Source: an uncultured bacterium
GTDB lineage: Bacteria; Verrucomicrobiota; Kiritimatiellia; RFP12; CAIWXQ01
Assembly: GCA_903861045.1 (NCBI GenBank)
Contig: CAIOST010000292.1
Span: 1 to 37,183, forward strand
Direction: 5' to 3'
DNA length: 37,183 nucleotides
In this document: positions 7,503-15,235 of the stretch, one piece after another
Layout of the letters: the number at the start of each line of letters is the position of its first letter
Position numbering within the stretch: the stretch's first letter is position 1
Program-made: the position numbers and the translations under genes
Notes under the pieces: model-generated
Database searches by the model: none
What the model saw: the letters and a program-made list of their open reading frames with translations, nothing else
Told to the model about the DNA's origin: nothing

Positions 7503-8279
7503 ATGGAAGTCATTATCCAGCCAACCCCGACTGCGGTGGCCAGCCTAGCAGCTACGCTGATCGCCAAGGCCATCCAGCGCAAGCCGAATCTGGTTCTGGG
7601 CTTGGCCACGGGCGGCACCCCCCTGGTGCTCTATGATGAACTGGTCCGACTGAACCGCACCGCAGGGCTGGACCTCAGTCAATTGACCACCTTTAATCTG
7701 GATGAATATCTGGGCCTGCCGGCCAGCCACCCGGCCTCCTACCGGCGGTTCATGCAAGCGCATCTCTTTGATCGCACCAATATAGACCCCCGTCGCACGT
7801 TTATCCCCGACGGCATGACGCCCGACATCCGGCGGCACTGCCAGGAGTATGAAAACCGCATCCGCGAAGCCGGCGGCATTGACATCCAAATTCTCGGCAT
7901 CGGCTCCGATGGCCACATCGGTTTTAACGAACCAACCTCATCCCTCTCTTCCCGCACGCGTGATAAAGTGCTTACGGAACAGACGCGCCTGGATAATGCC
8001 CGCTTCTTCCCGTCGCTCGACGAGGTGCCGCGCAACTGCCTTACTATGGGGATTGGCACCATTCTCGAGAGTCGCCAATGCCTGCTGCTGGCCTTTGGCG
8101 CCCACAAGGCCGCGGCCGTAGCCGCCGCAGTCGAAGGGCCGGTCACATCCATGATCCCCGCTTCCGCCCTGCAACTGCACGCCGATGCCAAGGTTTATGT
8201 GGACGAACCGGCCGCGGCCACACTCAAACTGCGGGATTACTACGACTATGCCTTGCGCCACTCACCGGCGCTGCCATAA
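7503..8279 (+). CDS. nagB: Glucosamine-6-phosphate deaminase NagB
   Basis: NagB converts glucosamine-6-phosphate to fructose-6-phosphate and ammonia, feeding amino sugars into glycolysis. At 258 residues it is close to the E. coli enzyme (266). Key motifs are in place: GLATGGTP (33-40) binds phosphate, NLDEYLGL (65-72) holds the catalytic Asp67, and GIGSDGHIGFNEP (132-144) holds Asp136, His138 and Glu143, matching D141, H143 and E148 of E. coli NagB. It follows the PIG-L gene by 23 bp, with CGGAG upstream at somewhat long spacing, and is the last gene of the operon. It ends 40 bp before the converging D-aminoacylase. Confidence 0.94.
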   Translation: MEVIIQPTPTAVASLAATLIAKAIQRKPNLVLGLATGGTPLVLYDELVRLNRTAGLDLSQLTTFNLDEYLGLPASHPASYRRFMQAHLFDRTNIDPRRTFIPDGMTPDIRRHCQEYENRIREAGGIDIQILGIGSDGHIGFNEPTSSLSSRTRDKVLTEQTRLDNARFFPSLDEVPRNCLTMGIGTILESRQCLLLAFGAHKAAAVAAAVEGPVTSMIPASALQLHADAKVYVDEPAAATLKLRDYYDYALRHSPALP

Positions 8280-8319
8280 CCTTGGCGCCGCGCATAGGCC
8301 GGCAGGCGCGTGGCTCGCC

Positions 8320-9945
8320 TTAGAACCGGCTCTGTAGCATCCGCCCGGCGCGCCGTCCCGTGCACTGCCCGTGCTCGTAACTGTTGCATCCATTCACCCA
8401 CACCTGCCGCACGCCACGGGAATAAACGTGCGGCGCGGCAAAGGTGGCTTGGTCGCAGATCTCGACCGGATCGAACAGCACCAGATCGGCCAAGGCCGCC
8501 GGCACGACACGCCCCCGGCCCTGCAACCCAAAAGCATCGGCGGGCAGGCTGGTGAGGCGCCGGATCGCTTCCGGCAGCGTCAGCAACCCCTCATCCTGCA
8601 CCAGCCGTAAGAAACGCGGAAACGCGCCATAGGCCCGCGGGTGCGGATGGTCCGCACGCAACGGCCCCTGCAGCGCACGGATCGAAGCATCCGAACCGAC
8701 CATCACCCACGGCTGCGCATAGATGCGGCGCAGGTTTGCCTCGCTCATGCCGAAAAAGAAAGCCCCCGTGCGTAGCTCGTCCAGACGCAGAACATCTACA
8801 ATCACCGTGCCGGCCGTACGCCCGGTGGCTTGTGCCACGCTGGCAATGGTAGCGCCACGCCACACCCGCAGATCCGGATGCACCGTGCCTCCAATCATGA
8901 CACCCTCCCAGGCATCCGGTTCCCGTTCGGCATCTAGTTCCGCCGCAATCCGCGCGCGCAGGCTGGCATCCGCCACCCGTGCCAAAACCACTTCCCGGCC
9001 CCCCCGCCCGGCCCAATCCGGCAGCACGATATCGAGATCCGTAGCGCCAGCCAGATACGGATAGCGATCCGCATGCACCACGACCCCCTGCCGTTGCGCC
9101 GCCGCGATACGCTGAAAAACCGCATCCAGCTTCCCCCAATTGTGGGCATGCGAAGTCTTCAGATGCGAAACCTGCACGCGCACGCCACTGGCACGCCCTA
9201 GGTCCAACACCTCGTCCAAAGCCTCCAGCAGTTGATCCCCTTCGCTGCGCATGTGCGAGGCATAGACCCCCCCGCGCGCCGCCACCATGCGGGCCAACCC
9301 CAGCACTTCATCGGCGGAGGCATAACGCCCCGGTTGGTACACCAGCCCCGTGCTCAAGCCGCTACCGCCCTCGTCAAGCGCCTGCGCCAGATGCCGCTGC
9401 ATGCTACGCAATTCATCGGCGGTTGCACCCCGCGATTCATAACCCATAACACCGGCCCGCAGCGTGTTATGGCCGATCAACAATACCGTGTTCACGGCGG
9501 GTTGCACCTGCTCCAACAGCGCACGGTACTCGGCCACACTGGACCAAGTCGGCCCCGTGCCGTCAGCGCCCGTCGACAGCCGTGCCGACCGTTTGACCGG
9601 GTAGCGCTGCGCGGCCCAATCTGCTGGCAAACGGGCCTGCCCGACTAACGGCGCGGCGGAAGCACCGCATTGACCGCAAATCTCCGTGGTGACACCTTGC
9701 GAGATTTTGCTGGGAGCGTCAGGCTCAAGCAGCAGATAGGTATCGGAGTGCGAATGCGCATCTATGAAACCGGGCGCCACCACCAGTCCGGCGGCATCCA
9801 CCACCTGCGCCGCGCACGCCCCATCCAAATGGCCAACCGCGGCAATCCGGTCCCCGCTGATTGCCACATCGCCCGTCCAAGCCGGCGCCCCTGTGCCGTC
9901 ACAGACCAAGCCATTACGAATCAGGATGTCAAATGTCGCAGCCAC
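8320..9945 (-). CDS. N-acyl-D-amino-acid deacylase (D-aminoacylase, amidohydrolase superfamily)
   Basis: This zinc amidohydrolase family removes acyl groups from D-amino acids. The 541-residue protein starts with the urease/hydantoinase-type small beta domain, then GFIDAHSHSDTYLL (H64-x-H66 metal pair) and GQCG (C93), the cysteine ligand typical of D-aminoacylases. Further signatures are SHMRSEGDQLLEALDEV, VSHLKTSHAHNWG and VGSDASI near the C-terminal metal site. Length fits the family (480-550). The start is a GTG at 9945 with GGGGAG about 11 nt upstream. It converges on the nagB operon, and the Cys-rich gene lies upstream on the same strand. With an amino-sugar operon next to it, scavenging of D-amino acid parts of peptidoglycan is plausible (inference). 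The exact D-amino acid cannot be read from sequence. Confidence 0.9.
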   Translation of the reverse strand: MAATFDILIRNGLVCDGTGAPAWTGDVAISGDRIAAVGHLDGACAAQVVDAAGLVVAPGFIDAHSHSDTYLLLEPDAPSKISQGVTTEICGQCGASAAPLVGQARLPADWAAQRYPVKRSARLSTGADGTGPTWSSVAEYRALLEQVQPAVNTVLLIGHNTLRAGVMGYESRGATADELRSMQRHLAQALDEGGSGLSTGLVYQPGRYASADEVLGLARMVAARGGVYASHMRSEGDQLLEALDEVLDLGRASGVRVQVSHLKTSHAHNWGKLDAVFQRIAAAQRQGVVVHADRYPYLAGATDLDIVLPDWAGRGGREVVLARVADASLRARIAAELDAEREPDAWEGVMIGGTVHPDLRVWRGATIASVAQATGRTAGTVIVDVLRLDELRTGAFFFGMSEANLRRIYAQPWVMVGSDASIRALQGPLRADHPHPRAYGAFPRFLRLVQDEGLLTLPEAIRRLTSLPADAFGLQGRGRVVPAALADLVLFDPVEICDQATFAAPHVYSRGVRQVWVNGCNSYEHGQCTGRRAGRMLQSRF

Positions 9946-10037
9946 GACTGTCTATGCTCCCCAGCCTGCTCCGATCGGGCGCGGCGTTCCCTCGAGCCGC
10001 ACGCGCGCAAAAAAGACGCGGGTCGGCGTACATCAAC

Positions 10038-10604
10038 TCAGCTTGGCACGGGTGCGCCAGCTTCCCGTGCGCTCGGCGCTACGGGTGCCGCCGTCTGCAA
10101 GTGTGTGGTACCACTGAGCATGGCCACGACTTGCTGCTGTACGGTGCCGATCTCATCCATACGCAAGCGCGGATCAAGCACGGTAAAGATATCGGCCGTC
10201 TTCTTATGTTCGTATACCCGCAAGATGCCACCGCCTTCCTGCGGCTTGGCGTCCCGTTCTACCAACTGCTTGCCGCGCTCCAGCATGATGGCCAACACGT
10301 ACACGACATTCCGCATGGCCGGATCTTCCAGCAGAATCAACCGTCGCAGCAGAGTCTCTGCCGTATCCTTCTTGACCGGCTCATCCTTGACAACCACCGG
10401 CGGCGCCTCATACGCGCCCTCCCAGAAGCTGTAGGGACGCCAGTCACGCTTTTCATCGCGCCAACACAGCGTATGATAATCACGCCGCTCAAAGGCCTCC
10501 GGCATTTCGCGCAGCACCGACACACACGGCTGCTTGTCGGTAAAATGTTGCGCGCAGACGCTACAAGCGTGCCCACGCGAACGAATGTTCCATTCTTGTG
10601 ACAT
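10038..10604 (-). CDS. Uncharacterised Cys-rich (zinc-ribbon-like) protein
   Basis: I do not recognise a named family. The 188-residue protein has C14-x2-C17 in HACSVCAQHF, C27, and C47 in YHTLCW, an arrangement that could bind one zinc near the N-terminus. A Trp/Tyr-rich stretch (about 43-65) follows, then a mostly helical middle (80-115), and a Pro/Ala-rich tail. No signal peptide or membrane segment is seen, so it is probably cytoplasmic. No Shine-Dalgarno precedes the ATG at 10604, but a TATTAT box ends 8 nt upstream, suggesting a leaderless transcript. It lies between the rhamnosidase and D-aminoacylase genes on the same strand, with 170 and 90 bp gaps, so co-transcription is not certain. 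No function is proposed. Confidence 0.7.
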   Translation of the reverse strand: MSQEWNIRSRGHACSVCAQHFTDKQPCVSVLREMPEAFERRDYHTLCWRDEKRDWRPYSFWEGAYEAPPVVVKDEPVKKDTAETLLRRLILLEDPAMRNVVYVLAIMLERGKQLVERDAKPQEGGGILRVYEHKKTADIFTVLDPRLRMDEIGTVQQQVVAMLSGTTHLQTAAPVAPSAREAGAPVPS

Positions 10605-10612
10605 GGGTTAAA

Positions 10613-10618
10613 ATAATA
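10613..10618 (-). promoter_or_regulatory. Candidate extended -10 box for the Cys-rich gene
   Basis: On the minus strand TGCTATTAT gives an extended -10 (TGN plus TATTAT, plus 10613-10618). No good -35 is present. The box ends 8 nt before the ATG at 10604, so transcription would begin at or next to the start codon. Confidence 0.35.
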
Positions 10619-10772
10619 GCATACGGCACTCCGCAACGCTAGCTACCGCGCATGCCAAATCACACACGGGGATGTGACGTGGCACCCAGCGGCCCACGCC
10701 GTCCCCACGCGGGCGCCTTTTTTTAAACATCGTTCCGCCGACTTGCGTCTACCCCTGCCCCGCCAGCGCGTC

Positions 10773-13091
10773 TCAACCTTGCCGCCACGTAAAATGCTGC
10801 TGTCCGCCCGTGAGAGGAATCCTCTTCCCGTCCGGCAAGTGCAATTCGCCAGACGTCCCTTCTGGCAGCGTCACGTCAAAAGTAATCCCGTCGGATTGCC
10901 GTTTCCAAGCGGAGCGGATGATACCGGCTGGCGCGCGATGCCAGGCGCTGATGGCGTCAAGTCCTGCCACCGGCTGCGGCCGCAGCGTGACCCGGCGGAA
11001 TCCGGGGTTTTCAGGATCCGGCACGATTCCGGCATAGTACTGATAGAGACAGGCGCTGATGTCGCCGAACATGATGTGGTTTTGCGAGTCGCTGTTATCC
11101 CAGTTTTCCCGCAGGGTCGTGGCACCCTGTTGCAGCCAGTTCGCCCAACCGGGAAAATCCGGCTGGGTGAACAGCAGGAAGGCCAGATCCGGGCGTCCAT
11201 GTTCGGCCAGCACCCGCGGCACAACCTTCGCACCCAGAATGCCGAAGTCCACCTTGCCGCCATGGCGCTCCACGGTCTCCGCCAGTCGAGCCACCACGGC
11301 CGCACGCTGGTCATCCTCAACCAGCCCTTGGTAGACAGCACATGCCAGCGCGGTCATCTGCCCATCTGCATATAAGCCGTTCCCTTTATAAAACATCTGG
11401 TTGAACGACTGGCGAATCCGCACGGCCAGCGCGTCAAAGGCAGACGCATCCTGCTCCCGCCCGGTTAATTTTGCGTACCGGGCCAGCAAGCAGGTGTCGG
11501 CATAGTAATAGGCCGTGGAAGTCAGCGCCGTCGGGGCCACGTTTTTGGAATCTACGGCGCACCAGTCTCCCAAACCGAAATAGACGATGTGATCCGTGGC
11601 CAACGTGCCGAGATACGCCACATACCGCGCCATGGCCGGATAGAGACGCTTGATGTGCGAGGCGTCCCCCGTATAGAGATAGATGTACCACGGGATCAAG
11701 ATCAGGGCGCTGTCCCACGCCGGTCCCGAGCCCCAGTTGTACCCCCACCCCGCACACGGCACAATACAGGGGAGCTGACCATTCGGGCGCTGGCAGTCGG
11801 TCAGGCTGTCGAGCCATTCCCCATAGGCGGCCGCCGCCCCGTAGTTCCAAAGACCAGTCTCGGCCGCAAGGTGGGCATCGCCCGTCCAACCATTCTTTTC
11901 ACGATGTGGACAATCGGTGGGAAACCCTACGAAGTTACCGATGTAGGCCCAGCGCGTACACTCCTGCAGGCGATTCAGCGCGGCGAGAGAGGTTTCGATC
12001 CCGCCCACCTCATCAAACCCGGTATGCACCACACGCCCACGCAGCGTGTCGAGCGTAGGTTCGCCTGTCAGCCCTTCCACACGGACATATTGAAATCCAT
12101 GATACGTGAAGTTCGGCTCCCAGATCTCCTCGCCCTCTCCCTTTAGCGTATACCGGTCAGTCTGGAACTCCCCGCTTTTGACAAAACGATCATAGCCGGT
12201 TATGTCAATATCCCCTTCGGTCGTACAACGCTCCGCATAGCGTAACACCACTTCCGTGCCGGCCGGACCACAGACGCGCAACTGCGCCCAGCCTGCCATG
12301 TTTTGGCCGAAATCAAAGACCGCCGCCCCGGAAGGGAGCTTCCGTACCGCAACGGGGGTAAGCGTCTTCATAATGCGACAGGGTGGCGCGATCTGCGGTT
12401 CGAGCAAACCACCCGGCCCCGGCACGCGTATCGCCGGATCCCAGTGCTGGTCGTCGTAGCCGGGGCGGTCCCAACCGGGACGCTCCGCACGTGCGTCGTA
12501 GTGTTCGCCATTGCGCAGTCCATCAAAACGGATCGGCCCATCGGTCACCCGCCACGAACCATCGGTCTGCAACCGGAACGCAGCGCCGGACTTGAGCTGC
12601 ACCTCCAGTTCCAGCGTCAGCTTGGGGTAGTCCCGCCATGCGGCCCGGTCGAGATTCCAGAACTCTACCGTGTGTCCGTTGTACCAACCGGAACCCAGGA
12701 TCACGCCCATGGCATTGGCACCCGCACTAACCAGACGCGTGACATCGTAGGTCACATAACGCACCCGCCGGTCGTATTGCGTAACCACCGGATCCAGCAC
12801 ATGGTCGCCCACACGTTGCCCATTGATACGCGCCACATAATACCCCAGACCGCAAATAAGCAACGTTGCTTTCCGGACCGGTCCCTCCAGGATGAACTCC
12901 CGCCGGTACATGGGTGCCGGCGCCATCTGATCCGCATACTGGAACATCATGTTGTAGCGACCGACCCAAGGGGCCGTCCACCCCCGCGCCCGATTCCGCG
13001 TGGCGGCACGCCGTCGCGCCCCTGGAGTCACGACTGGCGTTACAGCTGTCGGTTCGATGAACGATGCCACAGGTTCCTCCGTATTCTGCAT
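10773..13091 (-). CDS. Alpha-L-rhamnosidase, glycoside hydrolase family 78
   Basis: GH78 enzymes cut terminal alpha-L-rhamnose from plant polysaccharides, glycosides and bacterial glycans by inversion. The 772-residue protein shows the usual order: an N-terminal carbohydrate-binding beta domain (YRREFILEGPVRKATL, INGQRVGDHVLDP, GSGWYNG), a middle beta domain with VFDFGQNMAGW, and the (alpha/alpha)6 barrel. The acid-rich core motif DCPHREKNGWTGDAH places D393, E398 and D405 where Bacillus RhaB has D567, E572 and D579. DNSDSQNHIMFGD and a beta-sandwich end follow. No signal peptide is evident, so it may act on imported oligosaccharides. ATG 13091 is chosen because a GTG at 13193 would overlap the upstream gene; AAAGG lies about 12 nt before it. 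It trails the glycogen genes by 65 bp; a shared role is not obvious. Confidence 0.9.
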   Translation of the reverse strand: MQNTEEPVASFIEPTAVTPVVTPGARRRAATRNRARGWTAPWVGRYNMMFQYADQMAPAPMYRREFILEGPVRKATLLICGLGYYVARINGQRVGDHVLDPVVTQYDRRVRYVTYDVTRLVSAGANAMGVILGSGWYNGHTVEFWNLDRAAWRDYPKLTLELEVQLKSGAAFRLQTDGSWRVTDGPIRFDGLRNGEHYDARAERPGWDRPGYDDQHWDPAIRVPGPGGLLEPQIAPPCRIMKTLTPVAVRKLPSGAAVFDFGQNMAGWAQLRVCGPAGTEVVLRYAERCTTEGDIDITGYDRFVKSGEFQTDRYTLKGEGEEIWEPNFTYHGFQYVRVEGLTGEPTLDTLRGRVVHTGFDEVGGIETSLAALNRLQECTRWAYIGNFVGFPTDCPHREKNGWTGDAHLAAETGLWNYGAAAAYGEWLDSLTDCQRPNGQLPCIVPCAGWGYNWGSGPAWDSALILIPWYIYLYTGDASHIKRLYPAMARYVAYLGTLATDHIVYFGLGDWCAVDSKNVAPTALTSTAYYYADTCLLARYAKLTGREQDASAFDALAVRIRQSFNQMFYKGNGLYADGQMTALACAVYQGLVEDDQRAAVVARLAETVERHGGKVDFGILGAKVVPRVLAEHGRPDLAFLLFTQPDFPGWANWLQQGATTLRENWDNSDSQNHIMFGDISACLYQYYAGIVPDPENPGFRRVTLRPQPVAGLDAISAWHRAPAGIIRSAWKRQSDGITFDVTLPEGTSGELHLPDGKRIPLTGGQQHFTWRQG

Positions 13092-13156
13092 GAAGAATTC
13101 AAACCTTTCGCAACCTAAACCTTTCAGAACCTGCCACCAATCACCGCCGCGGTCGG

Positions 13157-15169
13157 CTAGGGGGTCCGCTGCAGCACCAACGCCGTGCGACATGGCAAAT
13201 AGACGCGAATGACGAGGCAGCGCTCCGTGCCGCGCACCTGCGTATCGACGGGATATTCCTGCTGGCCAGCGATGCGCCCCTGACCGCCAAAGCGGCGTTC
13301 ATCCGTATCGAGCACCCCGTGGTACCGCCCCGGCGGCACAAACACCGTATAATCGCTCAGCGACAATTGGGTGTGAAAATTAAACAGGAACAGCAGATCA
13401 TCCCGCTGAAAGATCATCACCTTGTTGGCATCGCAAATCGCAAGTTTCCTGGGCTGTCCATCCATGAGCAGGTTATGCGTAGACATCAACGCGAGAATTT
13501 CCCGGTCAAATGCGCCCAGACAATGGAAATACAGGGCTGGATCATCGCTCAAATGCCACTGCCGGCGTGCATGCCGATACGAATAATCATTGCCCTCGCG
13601 GGGAAAGTCAATCCATTCCGGATGTCCGAACTCATTCCCCATAAAATTGAGGTAGCCATGACCGGCCGTAGCCAGCGTAGCCAGGCGCGCTAATTTATGC
13701 AGCGCCACCCCCCGATCCGCGGCCAGGCTCTGCACGCCTACGCTCATCGAATCATAAATGGCGGCGTCCATGAGCTGAAAGATCAGGGTTTTCCCACCCA
13801 CCAGCGCCTGATCGTGACTTTCCACATAATTGATCGTACGCTCATCCTCACGCCGGTTGGTCAGTTCATGCCAGAGGTAACCGATATTCCAGTCCTCATC
13901 CTTCACATCGCGCACCAGTTTGAACCAGCAATCCGGCACCCCCATGGCCATACGGTAGTCGAACCCGACACCGCCATCCGCCACTGGCGCCGCCAGCCCC
14001 GGCATACCACTGACATCTTCGGCGATCGTGATGGCATCCGGACGCACCTCATGGATGACACGGTTGGCGAGATTCAGGTAGATCCAGGCATCTTCGTCCA
14101 CGGCCTCGTTAAAATACTGGCTATAGTCGCCGAAATCCGAGCCCAACCCATGATGCAAATAGAGCATGCTGGTGACGCCATCGAAGCGGAACCCGTCAAA
14201 ATGGAACTCATCCAGCCAGTACCGGCAGTTGGAGAGCAGGAGATGCAGCACATCCGTTTTGCTATAGTTGAAACAGCGTGAATCCCAAGCATCATGCCAG
14301 CCACGCGAGCCATCATGAAAATAGAGGTTGGGTGTGCCATCAAACCGCGATAGCCCGTCCCGCTCATTGCGGATGGCATGGGAGTGTACGAGGTCCATGA
14401 TCACCGGCATGCCGGCACCATGGGCGGCATCAATCAACGCCTTTAACTCTTCCGGGGTGCCGCAGCGCGAACTGGCGGCGAAAAAGGACGACACGTGATA
14501 GCCAAAGGAAGCGTAATAGGGGTGCTCCATCACCGCCATGAGCTGTAACGTATTGTACCCGGAGGCCAGCACCCGCGGCAGCGTCTGCTCGCGAAACTCC
14601 TGGTAGGTGCCGATCCCCAGCTTCTCCTGCGCCATGCCGACATGGGTCTCATATATCTGTGGCGCCCGCTGGGGCACACGGAAGTCGGGGTGCTGCCAAA
14701 CATACGGTTCCGGCGCCCAGACCTGCGCGGCAAACAAATGGGTGGCGGCATCCTGCACCACCCGCCGTGCATACGAAGGAATGCGCTCGCCGCGCCCTCC
14801 CGGCCACGTCATTTCGAGACGGTAGTGCTGCCCGTGACTCAACGCCCCGACCGGCAGGATCAACTCCCAGACATCGCGACCGGCCAAACGCCGCAGCGCA
14901 AAAGCTTCCCGTACTTCCCAATTGGAAAAGTCACCCACGAGCCAAATGCCCGTGGCGTTCGGGGCGTATTCGCGGAACAACCAGCGATCTTTGCGCTGGT
15001 GTAATCCGTAATACTCATGCGCACAGGCAAACTCCGACAGGGACCCAGGCCCCTGAGACAACCGGTGTGCCACCGTTTCGGCCGCATGCGCGCGCCGTCG
15101 GATCGTATTCACGTATGGCGCCAAATAGGGATCGGCTTCCAGACGGGCAATTGCGGGCAAATGCGCCAT
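13157..15169 (-). CDS. glgB: 1,4-alpha-glucan branching enzyme, eukaryote-like GH13 (GH13_8) type
   Basis: The enzyme adds alpha-1,6 branches to glycogen. The 670-residue protein has a CBM48 domain (about 60-150) and a GH13 barrel with all four conserved regions: DLVHSHA (259-265), GFRFDGVTSM (326-335, nucleophile D330), AEDVSGMP (383-390, acid/base E384) and YVESHDQALVG (448-458, D453), then a C-terminal beta domain. VESHDQALVG, FMGNEFGHPEW and the LLSNCRYWLDE-type stretch follow animal and fungal branching enzymes rather than the usual bacterial GlgB, which begins with another module. The ATG at 15169 has AGGAGGAG 9 nt upstream. It sits 66 bp after glgA, forming a two-gene glycogen unit without glgC or a phosphorylase nearby. 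Confidence 0.93.
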   Translation of the reverse strand: MAHLPAIARLEADPYLAPYVNTIRRRAHAAETVAHRLSQGPGSLSEFACAHEYYGLHQRKDRWLFREYAPNATGIWLVGDFSNWEVREAFALRRLAGRDVWELILPVGALSHGQHYRLEMTWPGGRGERIPSYARRVVQDAATHLFAAQVWAPEPYVWQHPDFRVPQRAPQIYETHVGMAQEKLGIGTYQEFREQTLPRVLASGYNTLQLMAVMEHPYYASFGYHVSSFFAASSRCGTPEELKALIDAAHGAGMPVIMDLVHSHAIRNERDGLSRFDGTPNLYFHDGSRGWHDAWDSRCFNYSKTDVLHLLLSNCRYWLDEFHFDGFRFDGVTSMLYLHHGLGSDFGDYSQYFNEAVDEDAWIYLNLANRVIHEVRPDAITIAEDVSGMPGLAAPVADGGVGFDYRMAMGVPDCWFKLVRDVKDEDWNIGYLWHELTNRREDERTINYVESHDQALVGGKTLIFQLMDAAIYDSMSVGVQSLAADRGVALHKLARLATLATAGHGYLNFMGNEFGHPEWIDFPREGNDYSYRHARRQWHLSDDPALYFHCLGAFDREILALMSTHNLLMDGQPRKLAICDANKVMIFQRDDLLFLFNFHTQLSLSDYTVFVPPGRYHGVLDTDERRFGGQGRIAGQQEYPVDTQVRGTERCLVIRVYLPCRTALVLQRTP

Positions 15170-15235
15170 AATCCAGTCTCCTCCTGCTTGGTCACCACCG
15201 GTATCCCACACACGTTCCGGCTAGCCGTGTAACCG

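Noticed and set aside
12303-13118. A 271-codon plus-strand frame opposite the rhamnosidase.
   Set aside because: No domain, no ribosome site and full overlap with a well-supported GH78 gene.
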